A stretch of 64,000 bases of DNA from assembly GCA_009733715.1 (NCBI GenBank), contig WMKJ01000058.1, positions 1-64,000 of the forward strand. Reading direction: 5' to 3'. This document shows positions 1 to 10,010 of this stretch, in pieces. Positions within the stretch are counted from its first letter, which is position 1. The number at the start of each line of letters is the position of its first letter. The notes below the pieces were generated by a model. That model was given only the letters and a program-made list of their open reading frames with translations. It had not been told where the DNA came from and searched no databases. Position numbers and translations under genes: made by a program. Source of the DNA: Herpomyces periplanetae (taxonomy: Eukaryota > Ascomycota > Laboulbeniomycetes > Herpomycetales > Herpomycetaceae).

Positions 1-971
1 CAATATCGCAGAGGAGTAACACTATAAATAACTCCGAGGTATTGCCAACAAATGAGAATGTGGTAGCTGGAACAAATTCAGAAGCAATGAATAAAGGAAA
101 GATTGGACAGGAAAAGGGTACTACAGCGTCAGGTATAGGGAAAGGAGGTGGAGGGGGAAGTGGAGGTTCTGATGAAAATAAAAATGTGGAAGAGGTTAAG
201 AAAAGCGGTGAAAAAGGTCCTATTAATCTAGGAAATGTCAAAGGAGCAGGTCTGATAGTTAAATCGGGAGGAAATATCCCCAGATCAATCAATCGAATTG
301 GTTCAACAACGGTTGCACCAGATTCTAGAAGCTCTGTGGAAGGTGGAATTACCCCTGACGACAAGGGTGGCAGGTTGAGAAAAACCGTTGTTGAGAAGGA
401 AAAAGAAAAGGAGCAACCCGCATCAAAAGGTGGGATAGCAGGTGCCGATCCAGAAGGAAGTAGCGGGTCTGGTATAGGGAAGGTGAATCAGTTGCAGATA
501 TTTGGCCAGAGTCAGAAAGTGGCTAATGTGGAGAGTGGAGGTGTTGGTTCGGATTTTGGTGTTAAAGGAGGGGGAGGGGGGGGAGGCCATAGTAATCGTG
601 GCAGAGGTAGAGGCGGGAGGGGTAGTGCTGGTGGTAGTGGCAACTTTTCTATTCAAACTAGAGCTATGTCACAAGGTGCTTCAAGGTCTTTGGGCCAGGA
701 TATTTGTGAAAATAAGGGCAATGGTGGTTCAAATTTGTCCACCCCTACAGGTCCAAGATCTATGAATATTAATGCTCGGCAATTTGTTCCTTCCGGTGTT
801 AAAAGAGGTTATGATGATATTATAACTGATCAAGGTTCCCAACAGATACTATCTAATCCTTATAACTCTTCAACTACATCCGGACAAACTTCATCTGCGG
901 GGAATTCTTCCGTGAATAGCGGAAACACTACTGCGGAACATAAACGAGTTCGAGGTCCAACTACCAAATAA
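1..971 (+). CDS. C-terminal fragment of a PAM2-motif, Gly/RGG-rich protein (ataxin-2/Pbp1-like)
   Basis: The reading frame is open at the left edge of the window (codon phase from base 3) and stops at 971, so only the C-terminal part, about 320 residues, is present. It is low complexity: Gly runs, Ser/Asn/Thr-rich stretches and an RGG-type patch (SNRGRGRGGRG, about bases 583-620). The one recognisable element is MNINARQFVP at 762-791, which fits the PAM2 consensus (LNxxAxxFVP). PAM2 peptides bind the MLLE domain of poly(A)-binding protein. A disordered, RGG-bearing tail with PAM2 is typical of ataxin-2/Pbp1, a stress-granule and mRNA-regulation protein, but other PAM2 proteins (Pan3, eRF3) remain possible because the Lsm and LsmAD domains would lie outside the window. 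What is seen: composition and motif. What is inferred: the family. Confidence 0.5.
   Translation, partial: ISQRSNTINNSEVLPTNENVVAGTNSEAMNKGKIGQEKGTTASGIGKGGGGGSGGSDENKNVEEVKKSGEKGPINLGNVKGAGLIVKSGGNIPRSINRIGSTTVAPDSRSSVEGGITPDDKGGRLRKTVVEKEKEKEQPASKGGIAGADPEGSSGSGIGKVNQLQIFGQSQKVANVESGGVGSDFGVKGGGGGGGHSNRGRGRGGRGSAGGSGNFSIQTRAMSQGASRSLGQDICENKGNGGSNLSTPTGPRSMNINARQFVPSGVKRGYDDIITDQGSQQILSNPYNSSTTSGQTSSAGNSSVNSGNTTAEHKRVRGPTTK
762..791 (+). other. PAM2 peptide motif (predicted PABP MLLE-binding)
   Basis: The codons spell MNINARQFVP, matching the PAM2 pattern with Met in place of the first Leu and the conserved Asn, Ala, Phe and Pro in register. It lies in a disordered context about 60 codons before the stop. 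Confidence 0.55.
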
Positions 972-1367
972 TGAGTATTTATATATATATTTAACATTCA
1001 CTTTTTTGGTAATATTTACGTAGTCTTTTATCAAACTGACACCTGTGGACAACGTTACACCCTTTAAAAATTCCCCCAATTCCCTTAAAGCTCACTTCTC
1101 CAATCAAAATATCAAGGCACGTGAATGTTGATTAGTAATATAGGAAGCGAAGTGACAACGCACGAATCAAGGGTTAATGTGGTTATGGTGATGGATTTTA
1201 TTTTTGATTTATATTCTTGTCATGTTATGGGAGTACACTCTTGCAGTTTATGGTTGAATTTCTGGTTAACTTATGGTGTATGGAACATTTTACAATTGGA
1301 GTGGTAGTTGATTTGTGCATCAGTCGCTTTTACATTTTGCATAAATTTCAATTGTAAAGGGTATCAG
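972..1367. other. Intergenic: ataxin-2-like to MER3
   Basis: About 400 bp between two plus-strand genes. It holds AT-rich sequence after the first stop, an 'atatatatat' run near 980, and one CACGTG hexamer at 1118-1123, about 245 bp upstream of the MER3 start. No convincing gene is seen. Confidence 0.6.
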
Positions 1368-4300
1368 ATGAATAGGCGTGTGTATAATGGTCGTGGTTAT
1401 GGTCGTGGCCGTGGCCGTGGCCGTAGTCGCGGTAGAGGTGGATGGTGCAATACGACGGATAAAGGCAGAAAATTAACCGTATCACAAACCAGTTCAGGCG
1501 ATGTCCAAAGCTTAAATGAACTTATAATGCATGGTCAAAAGCGCAAAGCCAATGATAGCTCAATGTTTGATTTAGTCGATAGCATGCATGAACGCTTAGG
1601 CAAGCGCACAGATTTATCATTGGGTAACCAAAGTATTTATCATGGGGAGACTAGGTTAATTGATCCAAGACAAGGATCCCATTTAACGTTTTCAAATAAT
1701 AATAAACCGATCACACTCGATAGTGAAAAATTTGTCGAAAATGATCAATATGGAATTCAGCCCAATTCAGGGCTAGTACCAGTGTCAAGTCTTCCGGAAG
1801 AATTAAGACATTTGTTCAACTTTAAGGAGTTCAATGCAGTACAATCGAGATGTTTTAACGTTGCTTTTAATAGTGAGGAAAATTTAGTGGTAGCAGCACC
1901 AACGGGTAGTGGTAAAACGGGGGTATTCGAATTAGCTATGTGTAAAACAATACGGGACAATGCGCCGGGTGAATATAAGATGGTTTATGTAGGATCTACG
2001 AAAGCATTATGTGCCGAAAGATGTCGAGACTGGCAACGTAAATTTGCGGGAAATAATGATATTAAATGTGTTGAATTGACGGGAGATACGGACATAAGTC
2101 AAATTCGCTTAGTTCAACGTGCAACAATAATTGTAACAACACCGGAAAAATGGGACAGTATTACGCGCAAATGGAAAGATCATTCTCGATTAATGAGTTT
2201 AGTACGGTTGTTTATGATTGATGAAATTCACATGCTAAGGGATGAGCGTGGGCCAACCTTGGAAGTAATTGTTGCGCGAATGAAGAGTGAAGTTCTTCGG
2301 AATTCCCAGGCAAAGCGAGTTCGCATTGTGGCTTTATCTGCAACGATACCTAATGCATGGGATATTGCCCGTTGGTTGGGGCATAGTTTGGATGGAAATC
2401 AGGCTCATCTTGAACAGTTTGACGAAACTTACCGACCTGTTCGGGTTGAAAAGCACGTTTTGGGATACGGCAGGAGTGGTAGTATAATGAATGACTTTGC
2501 GTTTATTAAAAGTTTAGATGATAAAGTTCAACAAGTGATTGCACGTTATTCACAGGGCAAACCCATACTAATATTTTGTTGTACACGCAAGGATTGTGAA
2601 CAAACGGCTCGCATACTTTCAGAATGGTGGAGGTCATGTGGATCATGTCAAAAGCAATATTGGAAAGCGGGTAATGTTGAAGATCTGAAGGGTATAACAG
2701 GGGACGAATTGTACAGTTGCGCTTTGACGGGTGTAGCATTTCATCACGCAGGCGTGGATGCGGCAAGTCGATATGCAATTGAAAAGGCTTTCCTACATGG
2801 AGTTATAAACGTTATTTGTTGTACGTCAACGTTGGCAGTGGGGGTCAACTTACCTTGTCATATGGTGATTCTAAAAGGCACAATGTCATATAACTCAGAA
2901 GCTGGTGGTGGTAGTGGTGTGAAATTAAGTGAATATTCGGATTTTGACGTAATACAGATGATTGGAAGAGCGGGGAGACCACAGTTTGAAGTTTCTGGTA
3001 TAGCTGTTATTATGACCCGACGAGATTGTGTAGCCAAGTATGAAGCAATGGTTACAGGAGAAAATATAGTGGAGAGTCGGCTTCATGAAAATCTTATTGA
3101 ACATGTTAATGCCGAAATTGGGGTGGGAAATATACGAGATTTGGACAGTGCAGGAAGATGGCTGAAGGGAACATTTCTATACGTACGAATGCAGGCTAAT
3201 CCAGTTTATTATACACGGGATAAGTGGATTAATGTAGATGAGTATACAAATGATTTACTCAAACGGAGTTTGGAAGCTTTGCTAGAAGCAGAATTAATTG
3301 AGTATGATGAAACAAATAAATTAATAGACGATAAGGGTGGTGAGGCTCGTTTAGTTATTACAGAATATGGAGAAGCTATGGCGCGGTACTGTGTTCAATT
3401 TGATACTATGAAGAAAGTGTTGAGTATTAAAGGTAGTACAAGTTTGGAGGATTTGGTTAACGGGATTTCCGAAGCGGTAGCAATGACGATTGGTTCACGA
3501 GGATCAGCGATGTTAGGAACGACAACGTTAATGAAAGGCGGTAGCGAGACAATTAAGTTTCGTGGAGGAGAAAAAGTTATCTTCAAGCGACTTAACAATT
3601 TGGCGACAATCAGATTTCCGATTGGGGGAAATATTGAAAATATGGCGCATAAGGTATCACTTGTGATACAGTACATTCTTGGGGGAGGTAGTGAAGGAGG
3701 GGATGGGGCTAGGCTTGAATCTAAAATTTTTTTAATGGAAAAGTTTATTATATTTCAGCAAGCTCAGAGGTTATTGCGGTGTTTTATCGATTGTTCACTG
3801 GGTAAGGAAGACGGGAAAGCTGTGTGGAATGGATTATTTCTGGAGCGAAGTCTCACATCGGAGTGTTGGGACGATTCAGCGTATAAAATAATGGTGATCA
3901 ACCAAATTGGCAAAGTTACGGCTAAAAAGCTTGTTAAAGCAGGCATTACGAGTGTTGAAACATTAATTAATTGTGACGTTGCGAAGCTTGAGTTGTCCCT
4001 ACAAAAAAATCCTCCTTTTGGGTTTAAATTACAAGCTCAAGCTCGACAAGATTTTCCACGATTAAATGTTTTACTGAAACGGGATGTAGAACATCACCAA
4101 GTATCGTACAGAGGTGGACCATTAAAAGAAGGGGATAATGAATTGGGGATGGAAAGGTTTTGTGCTGAAGTAGGATTTGAAAATGAAGGGGATATACCGG
4201 AACAGTTTAGAAAGCGTACAGTTTACGTATGCTTTTTGGCGGTCATAGAATATGAAGAAATGGGAATTAAGGATGATGAAGAGGGTAATTTATTGTCTGG

Positions 4301-5279
4301 ACTGGAAGAGGAGGGACGATTCTACGAGACAAGTTCAGCATGGAAAGTCGTACATTTTTGTCGAATAAGTGCAGCGAGAATGGGTAAAAGACGAGAAATT
4401 TGCTTTTCAGTGAATATTGAAGAATTGATAAAGCGGAGGAATATTCAGTTGGCAACACAGCAATCGTTTACGATTAAAGTATTCGCTATGTGTGATGGAA
4501 TAGTAGGAACTATGAAACAGGATAGTTTAACGTTATACAATCACAAGATGATTTGTGATTTAACAAGGCCAATTGTTGGATCAGTTTATGGGGGTGTAAA
4601 TATAAGAAATGAGATAAAGGATAAAGTTAATGATGATGATGAGTATGGTGATATGATAATTGAAGAGGAGGAATTACGAAGAATAGATCCACCAACATCA
4701 TCATCAATATATGGTGATACATGTACTGTCAAAGGGACATTTACCGATACAACAAGTACTACAGAACCTGATATAGCAGGAGTGACGAAAGGGGCAATTT
4801 CACCTATTACAATTGAATCGTCACCTATAGAGATGCCGCGAGCTCTAGCATCACCACCAATGTATCCAATGAATAGTTATGACGAACAGTTATGCGGTGA
4901 TTGGTCTGACAGAATACGAGAGACAAGTATTTACGATGAACCAGAATTCAAGGAATTAGCCAATGAAGATTATGAGATGATATTGACGGAGATAAAGGAT
5001 ATATTAGAGAGAGATAAATTAGATGATGAGAAGATAGATGTTGGATTGGATGATTTATTAAACATTTCGCGCCAGTCGGAATCAAATACGGATGAAAAGT
5101 CCGAGATGAGCCCATGTAGTGCGTATGAAGAGGATGAGGAAAATACGAGTGAAGGTAGCGAAGATAGTGAGTTAAACTCATGGATTAAATTACATTTTGG
5201 AGACCAATTGGTCATAGGAAAGTTTAATTATTTAGCGGACGATAGTGAACGTTGTTTTAGTGTATTTAGAGAAGAATAA
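1368..5279 (+). CDS. MER3: Meiotic Ski2-like DNA helicase Mer3/HFM1
   Basis: 1303 residues, intronless. This is a superfamily 2 helicase of the Ski2/Brr2 class. The motifs are in order: AAPTGSGKT (about residue 175), DEIH (about 283), SATIPN, then FHHAGV, STLAVGVNLP and QMIGRAGRPQF (about 530). A winged helix and a Sec63-type domain follow, with a helix-hairpin-helix-like IGKVTAKKLVKAGI near residues 845-860. The DEIH box and overall order match HFM1/Mer3, which unwinds recombination intermediates and promotes crossovers in meiosis. The first ATG in the long frame (1368) was chosen; the frame is open upstream without another ATG, so a 5' exon cannot be excluded. Odd: residues about 8-27 are an Arg-Gly tract (YGRGRGRGRSRGRGG) not usual for Mer3, and the last 300 or so residues are acidic and look disordered. 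The coding strand is strongly purine-loaded. Confidence 0.9.
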   Translation: MNRRVYNGRGYGRGRGRGRSRGRGGWCNTTDKGRKLTVSQTSSGDVQSLNELIMHGQKRKANDSSMFDLVDSMHERLGKRTDLSLGNQSIYHGETRLIDPRQGSHLTFSNNNKPITLDSEKFVENDQYGIQPNSGLVPVSSLPEELRHLFNFKEFNAVQSRCFNVAFNSEENLVVAAPTGSGKTGVFELAMCKTIRDNAPGEYKMVYVGSTKALCAERCRDWQRKFAGNNDIKCVELTGDTDISQIRLVQRATIIVTTPEKWDSITRKWKDHSRLMSLVRLFMIDEIHMLRDERGPTLEVIVARMKSEVLRNSQAKRVRIVALSATIPNAWDIARWLGHSLDGNQAHLEQFDETYRPVRVEKHVLGYGRSGSIMNDFAFIKSLDDKVQQVIARYSQGKPILIFCCTRKDCEQTARILSEWWRSCGSCQKQYWKAGNVEDLKGITGDELYSCALTGVAFHHAGVDAASRYAIEKAFLHGVINVICCTSTLAVGVNLPCHMVILKGTMSYNSEAGGGSGVKLSEYSDFDVIQMIGRAGRPQFEVSGIAVIMTRRDCVAKYEAMVTGENIVESRLHENLIEHVNAEIGVGNIRDLDSAGRWLKGTFLYVRMQANPVYYTRDKWINVDEYTNDLLKRSLEALLEAELIEYDETNKLIDDKGGEARLVITEYGEAMARYCVQFDTMKKVLSIKGSTSLEDLVNGISEAVAMTIGSRGSAMLGTTTLMKGGSETIKFRGGEKVIFKRLNNLATIRFPIGGNIENMAHKVSLVIQYILGGGSEGGDGARLESKIFLMEKFIIFQQAQRLLRCFIDCSLGKEDGKAVWNGLFLERSLTSECWDDSAYKIMVINQIGKVTAKKLVKAGITSVETLINCDVAKLELSLQKNPPFGFKLQAQARQDFPRLNVLLKRDVEHHQVSYRGGPLKEGDNELGMERFCAEVGFENEGDIPEQFRKRTVYVCFLAVIEYEEMGIKDDEEGNLLSGLEEEGRFYETSSAWKVVHFCRISAARMGKRREICFSVNIEELIKRRNIQLATQQSFTIKVFAMCDGIVGTMKQDSLTLYNHKMICDLTRPIVGSVYGGVNIRNEIKDKVNDDDEYGDMIIEEEELRRIDPPTSSSIYGDTCTVKGTFTDTTSTTEPDIAGVTKGAISPITIESSPIEMPRALASPPMYPMNSYDEQLCGDWSDRIRETSIYDEPEFKELANEDYEMILTEIKDILERDKLDDEKIDVGLDDLLNISRQSESNTDEKSEMSPCSAYEEDEENTSEGSEDSELNSWIKLHFGDQLVIGKFNYLADDSERCFSVFREE

Positions 5280-5618
5280 AACTTAATTTCGTCGAGAAAT
5301 TGAAATATTTTTGCCCAAAAAACCAACCGGCAAACCGAACAAATCGCCCTCGGCATCCCGACCCCCTGCTTCTCAGCACGTGATCGGGTCAATTCGGTAA
5401 GTCACGAGTCGGTGCAAATTGGAAATTGTGCGAGACGTTTAAACGCACACAAATATCTTCCATTATCCGTATCCATATTCATACATATGCTCATCTGTGC
5501 GTTCTGGCTTTTTATATTAAAATGTACTCGATTTGATCGTTCTATCTACATATTAATCCTTACTGTGGGAAATCTTGGTAGCGCAGCACGTTACGTATGC
5601 ACACTTAAAATTTTCATC
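5280..5618. other. Intergenic: MER3 to NCS6
   Basis: About 340 bp between tandem genes. It contains a C-rich patch (5345-5370) immediately followed by CACGTGA at 5377. A reading frame runs through part of it without an ATG and is not considered coding. This is the likely NCS6 promoter. Confidence 0.55.
5377..5383. promoter_or_regulatory. CACGTGA E-box-like element upstream of NCS6
   Basis: Palindromic CACGTG with a flanking A, about 240 bp upstream of the NCS6 ATG. The same hexamer recurs in most intergenic regions of the window. In yeasts, Cbf1 and other bHLH factors bind TCACGTG-type sites; function here is inferred. Confidence 0.4.
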
Positions 5619-6850
5619 ATGAACTTATTATGTCAAGGTTGTAATGCTGAAAAAGTCCGAATTGTTCGAACACATACGGGAGAACGGTTGTGTAAAGGTT
5701 GTTTTATGCGTCGTATTGAACAACAAGTTTTTGCCTCGTTAAGTAAATGTGTTCAAGCCAACGAACGCATCATTATTGGACTTAGCGGTGGAAAAGATAG
5801 CTCGGTATTGTGTTCTATGGTGTATCAATTCACTCGTGACTGTTCCATTCCCCTTGATATACGTTTAGTTTGCGTTGATGAAGGTATACAAGGTTATCGT
5901 GATGAAAGTATTAAAACAGCCCACGAAATTGCCTCTCGATTAGGCTCTGAAGTTCATATCGTCGAATTCGCCAAAATCTTTCCCGGTAATTGGTCCATGG
6001 ATCGGATTAATCAAAAAGCCGTCACCTCCAAGAGTAATTGTACTTACTGTGGAGTATTTCGTCGTCGCGCTCTTGATGTTGCGAGCAATTTACACATGGC
6101 GTCTCATATATTAACTGGTCATAATGCCGACGATATAGCTGAAACCGCCCTAATGAACTGTACGTACACTTATTTTGGGGAGCTCTTTGGTGGTTCGTCC
6201 TTCATCGTCCCCCGTGTCACTGTACAAGTCCCATAATGAATGGTGATATGTAACTTGGTCAAGTTTGGAACAATTTGGAAATAGTTTAGGCTAACCAAGT
6301 AACTGACGGCGAATAAATGTGTATAATTTTATACACTTTTACCCCCATTCCCTCTACCCGGCAGTTTTTACAATGTACAGTTCTACGGGGAGATTTCGCC
6401 CGGTTAGCAAGATTCTATAATTTTAGTGGTGGTCCCACACGTATAAACGATTCAGTTAATAATAATTCAGACGACACGGAAATTCACTCTCCCAAGCGCA
6501 GTAAGCCTTTACAAGGTGTTACCCAACGTGACATTGTACTTTACGCGCATCATGCTTCACTGCCTTATTTTTCCACAGACTGTCTATACTCAACAAACGC
6601 TTTCCGGGGACATACGCGTACATTATTACGCTGTCTTGATCGTGTGACACCGCAAGCTATTTTCAACATTATACGTAGCGGTGAAATTCTTAGTCTTATG
6701 CATCCCGCGAATAATCCTTCCGTATCTTCATCGGCAACAGTAAACTTGTCTACAGTACAGCAGACAACGACTTGTCAATCTTGCGGTTCAATATCTTCTC
6801 AGCTACTCTGTCACGCTTGTACGCTGCTAAAGTTTTTGAATTCAGCGTGA
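5619..6850 (+). CDS. NCS6: Cytoplasmic tRNA 2-thiolation protein 1 (Ncs6/Ctu1)
   Basis: Two exons, 5619-6159 and 6381-6850, giving 336 residues. The 221-bp intron runs from GTACGT to TACAG and joins ...ALMN to FLRGDFARL, restoring the family's NxLRGDFARL block, so the apparent break is an intron and not a mutation. The N terminus has paired CxxC zinc ligands (LCQGC, LCKGC), followed by the PP-loop SGGKDSS (ATP pyrophosphatase). Later come GHNADDIAE, the second-half YFSTDCLYS and RGHTRTLLR blocks, and a C-terminal pair of CxxC motifs. With Ncs2 it thiolates U34 of Lys, Gln and Glu tRNAs in the cytosol, using sulfur passed by Urm1. A short Ser/Asn/Asp-rich insertion follows the RGDFARL block. 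The stop codon lies only 2 bp before the next gene's predicted ATG. Confidence 0.93.
6160..6380 (+). other. NCS6 intron
   Basis: 221 bp, from GTACGT to TACAG, with CTAAC and CTGAC candidate branch sites near 6292-6305. It is the longest intron I can place in the window. Removing it makes the protein continuous across a conserved block. Confidence 0.85.
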
Positions 6851-6852
6851 AC

Positions 6853-7822
6853 ATGGCCTTTAAGTACGCGCTATTTATCAAGAGTCCGTCGTTTCACTCG
6901 TGCTAACTTTACGTGTCCACGTACGCACCCGACATTATCTAGTACAATTTCATGTTTACCGGATGGTACACCATCTTTGGACTTTCCGGGGGAACTAATA
7001 CAGTTTCAAGCCGCTGCAGTTAGCCTTTCCATTACTGCGACACCGACATCACGATTGGCCTGGCCGCGTCAAATAGTTAGTGCGTTGGGGCGTTTATTTC
7101 TCACAAATCGACGTATAATTTACATTCCCGAACCACCAATTACATGTTCTGTACCAACCTACGCCAGCGTCGTCGCCATCGTCACTGCTGACGGCGGTGA
7201 CACTGACCCAACTGATTCACAAAGCGTGCGTACGCCACCTGATAGCGTTACCGTTACGTTAACGTCATTCGCCGTTCCAATTCTTTTTCCCACGGACACA
7301 CTTGTAACCACATCGTATGGTTCACGCCCTGTCAAATGGACAGCTTTTCTCACTACATTACCGGAGTCCCACGGTCTAGCCTTATTTACTCACTGTTCGT
7401 CAAACGTTAACCTGTCATTTTTACACGATACCACACCTCAGGCGGTCAATACAACTTCGTTGGCCGTTTTTGACTTTCATAATGTATACGAACGCTTACG
7501 CGAACGTTGGATTCAAATTTATACGTGGACGCCTAATAATATTTCAGCGTCGTATGAATCATCATCATTTTCTCATCCGTCGCGGTCCACCCTGTTCCAC
7601 CGTTCTACACAATCGATGCGTCCGCTCCAATGTGAATCCGTGCTACCGTCTTCTTCACCACCCCCGTACCAAACTTCTCCTGCTCCCCTATCGTCTCCAG
7701 CGTACTTTAACGCTTTACTGAACTTTCCTGTCTCTGTACACCTGGACGACTTACCCGCTTACTATGAATCACCACCTTCTCCACCGCCGACTTACGATGA
7801 ATTGACATCCCCGAAATCTTAA
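6853..7822 (+). CDS. WBP2-like GRAM-domain protein with C-terminal PPxY motifs
   Basis: Predicted as two exons, 6853-6863 and 6943-7822 (296 residues). The tiny first exon encodes MAF plus part of Asn. The 79-bp intron has GTACGC, CTAAC (about 6903) and TAG at 6942, and gives an N terminus MAFN like the MALN start of this family. The core matches WBP2/UPF0664: LGRLFLTNRRIIYIPE, then SFAVPILFPTDTL and a WTAFLTTLPE strand, a GRAM/PH-like fold. The C terminus is proline-rich with PPPY (7658-7669) and PPTY (7784-7795). Such PPxY motifs bind WW domains, for example those of Rsp5/Nedd4 ligases, so an adaptor role is likely. A homologous stress-induced protein is known in fission yeast. Without exon 1 the frame lacks any ATG at its start, which supports the spliced model. 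Its promoter must lie inside NCS6, or the two share a transcript. Confidence 0.72.
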
Positions 7823-8258
7823 TTCGAGGCAACCTGAACTTTGGGGCATCCACTCACATCAAACTAGGATAAGTAAAGTTGTTAGACGCGCAGACGTAGC
7901 ATAGAATATTAAAAATGTTAACACAATTTTCCATTGGTCCATCCGTCCGTCCATCCGATGGTTATGCATGCATGCACGTTAAATACACAGTGAAATAAAC
8001 GTAGCCCGTATGACAATAAAGTAAAGAAACCATGCATACATACACACGTATATGAGCACTCAGCCGCCCGCCTTATCAAAAACAATCACCGTACGTAAAA
8101 CTATCAAAAAGGATGTGTACAAACATCGTCAAATAAGTTCATGAAAGCGCCCTCGTAAGTGAATGAGTAAAAATTAAAATAAGCAATTCCATTAAAAATC
8201 TGAAAACCAATTTTACCCGCTACCAACTAATTTGGCGGTAATTCCAATCATCCTGTAT
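7823..8258. other. Intergenic between convergent genes (WBP2-like and CM1 protein)
   Basis: About 435 bp of 3'-flanking sequence. It includes TCCG/CATC repeats (7938-7962), an alternating purine-pyrimidine ATGCATGCATGCACG run (7965-7979) and an ACATACACACGTATATG stretch (about 8037-8053). No gene is seen. Confidence 0.55.
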
Positions 8259-10010
8259 TCATAATCTTCGCAGTGCCTTGCGCAAAGAGAAATGAGTTGA
8301 GCGTTTATCATCACTTAACTTACGAGATACCCGCTTATCAACATTTTTGGATTTGTCTTTGTCCGGCTCACCATTACGTCCACACTCCATTTCCAATACT
8401 GGCTTTTCATCAACTCCTCGTGATACGTAAAGCAAGGACATGGGCTTGCACGTATCCAGCCAATGATCCCGAACATCACCAACTTCACCATTATTTTGAC
8501 AATCTTTATTACACGCTTGACTTGAACAACGTTCTGGACTATTGGTTTGAGATTCCCATTCTTCACCTGACAAGTACAGAGCACGTAGCGGAGCGTTGGG
8601 TTTTCTTGTTCTCCGTTTATTCCAATTGGTGTTCCAATCCGATCCATCATTCGTAACGCTACCATTACGTACAATTTCCATCTCTAAATCACCCGGGCCG
8701 GGTGATGCGGCTAAATCAGCCTGCGGAAATGTATCCAAAGAAACCGTAGAGTCATGAGATCGCATCGGTGAATTATCCCACGCATCAGGTATGTTACGAA
8801 CATTTCCACGAGCTGTACGTACTAATAACCGTGATCGTAATTGACTAGGTTCTGGAGTATGAGGTGAAATACGCACTGATGACGAACCTGTTGACAAGGA
8901 AGTAGAAATGTATTCTTCACTATCACCATTACCCATTACTTCATCATCACCATTATTACCAACTTCTCCAATATCAACTCTCCCAACGAAACTAGATGCA
9001 CTACCATTCCTTTGGGGGCTAAAACAACCATCGCCAAAACGTTCCCGTTGTACTATACTAGACTCGCGATATTCCTGAAACTGTGCATCTGATAATTGCT
9101 GCTGTGAAGATGCCGCTGCCACCATAAAACCTTGACTTAATGACTCTGCAAATTTTAGCCGATTCTGTAAATCAAAAATTATCCCAGCCGCCTCTCTAAC
9201 TGCTGCATCCCGTTTATCAATTTCTTTAATTAATCGTTTATTTATTTTTAATGCATCAGCGGCCTCTTTTCTTGCAGTTTCATGATCACTTTCTAATTTC
9301 ATTAACTGTTGCTCAAGATCACGTTTTTCTTCAATCGCAACTGAAAGTTCATCCCTAAGAGTTTGGGATTTTTCAAGGCGACGCAATGCTTCATCTAACT
9401 GATCATTTAATTTTGCCAACCTTTCTTCCTGTAAGCAAAGGCGTAATTTCAAGTCAAAATTTTGCTTAGATTGTTGATCTAGTAGATTTTCCGTTTCTTT
9501 AACACCGAGTGCTCGTTTTCCTCCTGTTACACTAGCTGATGATGGCGGAGGTGCCGAAGAATCAGATCGGCGTTCTCTTCGGGGTTTCCGTGAAGAAGAT
9601 GAAGTAGAAGCTGAGCCCGATCCAGATATCGAGCAACCGTTTTTTACTCGCCATGTTTCACTGGATGAATCAAATTTTGGAAATGTGCTTCCCGATAAAC
9701 TATTACGTCCACCAGTAAGAGAATTCTGAAACGGAGAAATTGGCACGGAAGCGCAGGATGAATAATCTTCTTGACTGGCTAATATCCAATCATCGACAAA
9801 AGGCGCTCTATTTAGGAAGGATTTTCGATGGGTAATCTTCCGCTCACAGGGTGTCGAAGTAGAATGTTCACGAAGCATGTAACGGAGGTATTCTGATTTT
9901 GGCTCGATGGTAACAGAAAATTCGGTAGGGGCGATATTTGACCGTTGGCTATCAGGTGTCAGAGGAATACTTAGACGGGGTTCCCCTCGACTTCTAACTG
10001 GGCATTCCAT
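8259..10010 (-). CDS. CM1 (centrosomin N-terminal motif 1) coiled-coil protein, Mto1/Pcp1/ApsB-like
   Basis: 583 residues, intronless, ATG start. The first 165 residues are Ser-rich and look disordered. Residues about 168-200 (KETENLLDQQSKQNFDLKLR, then LCLQEERLAKL) match the centrosomin CM1 motif, whose hallmark is a (K/Q)xNFxLKLRxxxLEERL core; here Gln stands where Leu usually precedes EERL. A coiled coil rich in Leu, Glu and Lys continues to about residue 290, and the rest is low complexity. CM1 proteins recruit or activate the gamma-tubulin complex at spindle pole bodies and other microtubule-organising centres; fungal examples are Mto1, Pcp1 and ApsB. This protein is shorter than those and lacks a long second coiled coil, so the exact orthologue is unclear. 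Motif seen; gamma-tubulin role inferred from the family. Confidence 0.72.
   Translation of the reverse strand: MECPVRSRGEPRLSIPLTPDSQRSNIAPTEFSVTIEPKSEYLRYMLREHSTSTPCERKITHRKSFLNRAPFVDDWILASQEDYSSCASVPISPFQNSLTGGRNSLSGSTFPKFDSSSETWRVKNGCSISGSGSASTSSSSRKPRRERRSDSSAPPPSSASVTGGKRALGVKETENLLDQQSKQNFDLKLRLCLQEERLAKLNDQLDEALRRLEKSQTLRDELSVAIEEKRDLEQQLMKLESDHETARKEAADALKINKRLIKEIDKRDAAVREAAGIIFDLQNRLKFAESLSQGFMVAAASSQQQLSDAQFQEYRESSIVQRERFGDGCFSPQRNGSASSFVGRVDIGEVGNNGDDEVMGNGDSEEYISTSLSTGSSSVRISPHTPEPSQLRSRLLVRTARGNVRNIPDAWDNSPMRSHDSTVSLDTFPQADLAASPGPGDLEMEIVRNGSVTNDGSDWNTNWNKRRTRKPNAPLRALYLSGEEWESQTNSPERCSSQACNKDCQNNGEVGDVRDHWLDTCKPMSLLYVSRGVDEKPVLEMECGRNGEPDKDKSKNVDKRVSRKLSDDKRSTHFSLRKALRRL

Noticed and set aside
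6160-6380. NCS6 as a gene broken by a stop or frameshift
   Set aside because: A canonical intron (GTACGT...TACAG) restores the conserved block exactly, so the gene is intact.
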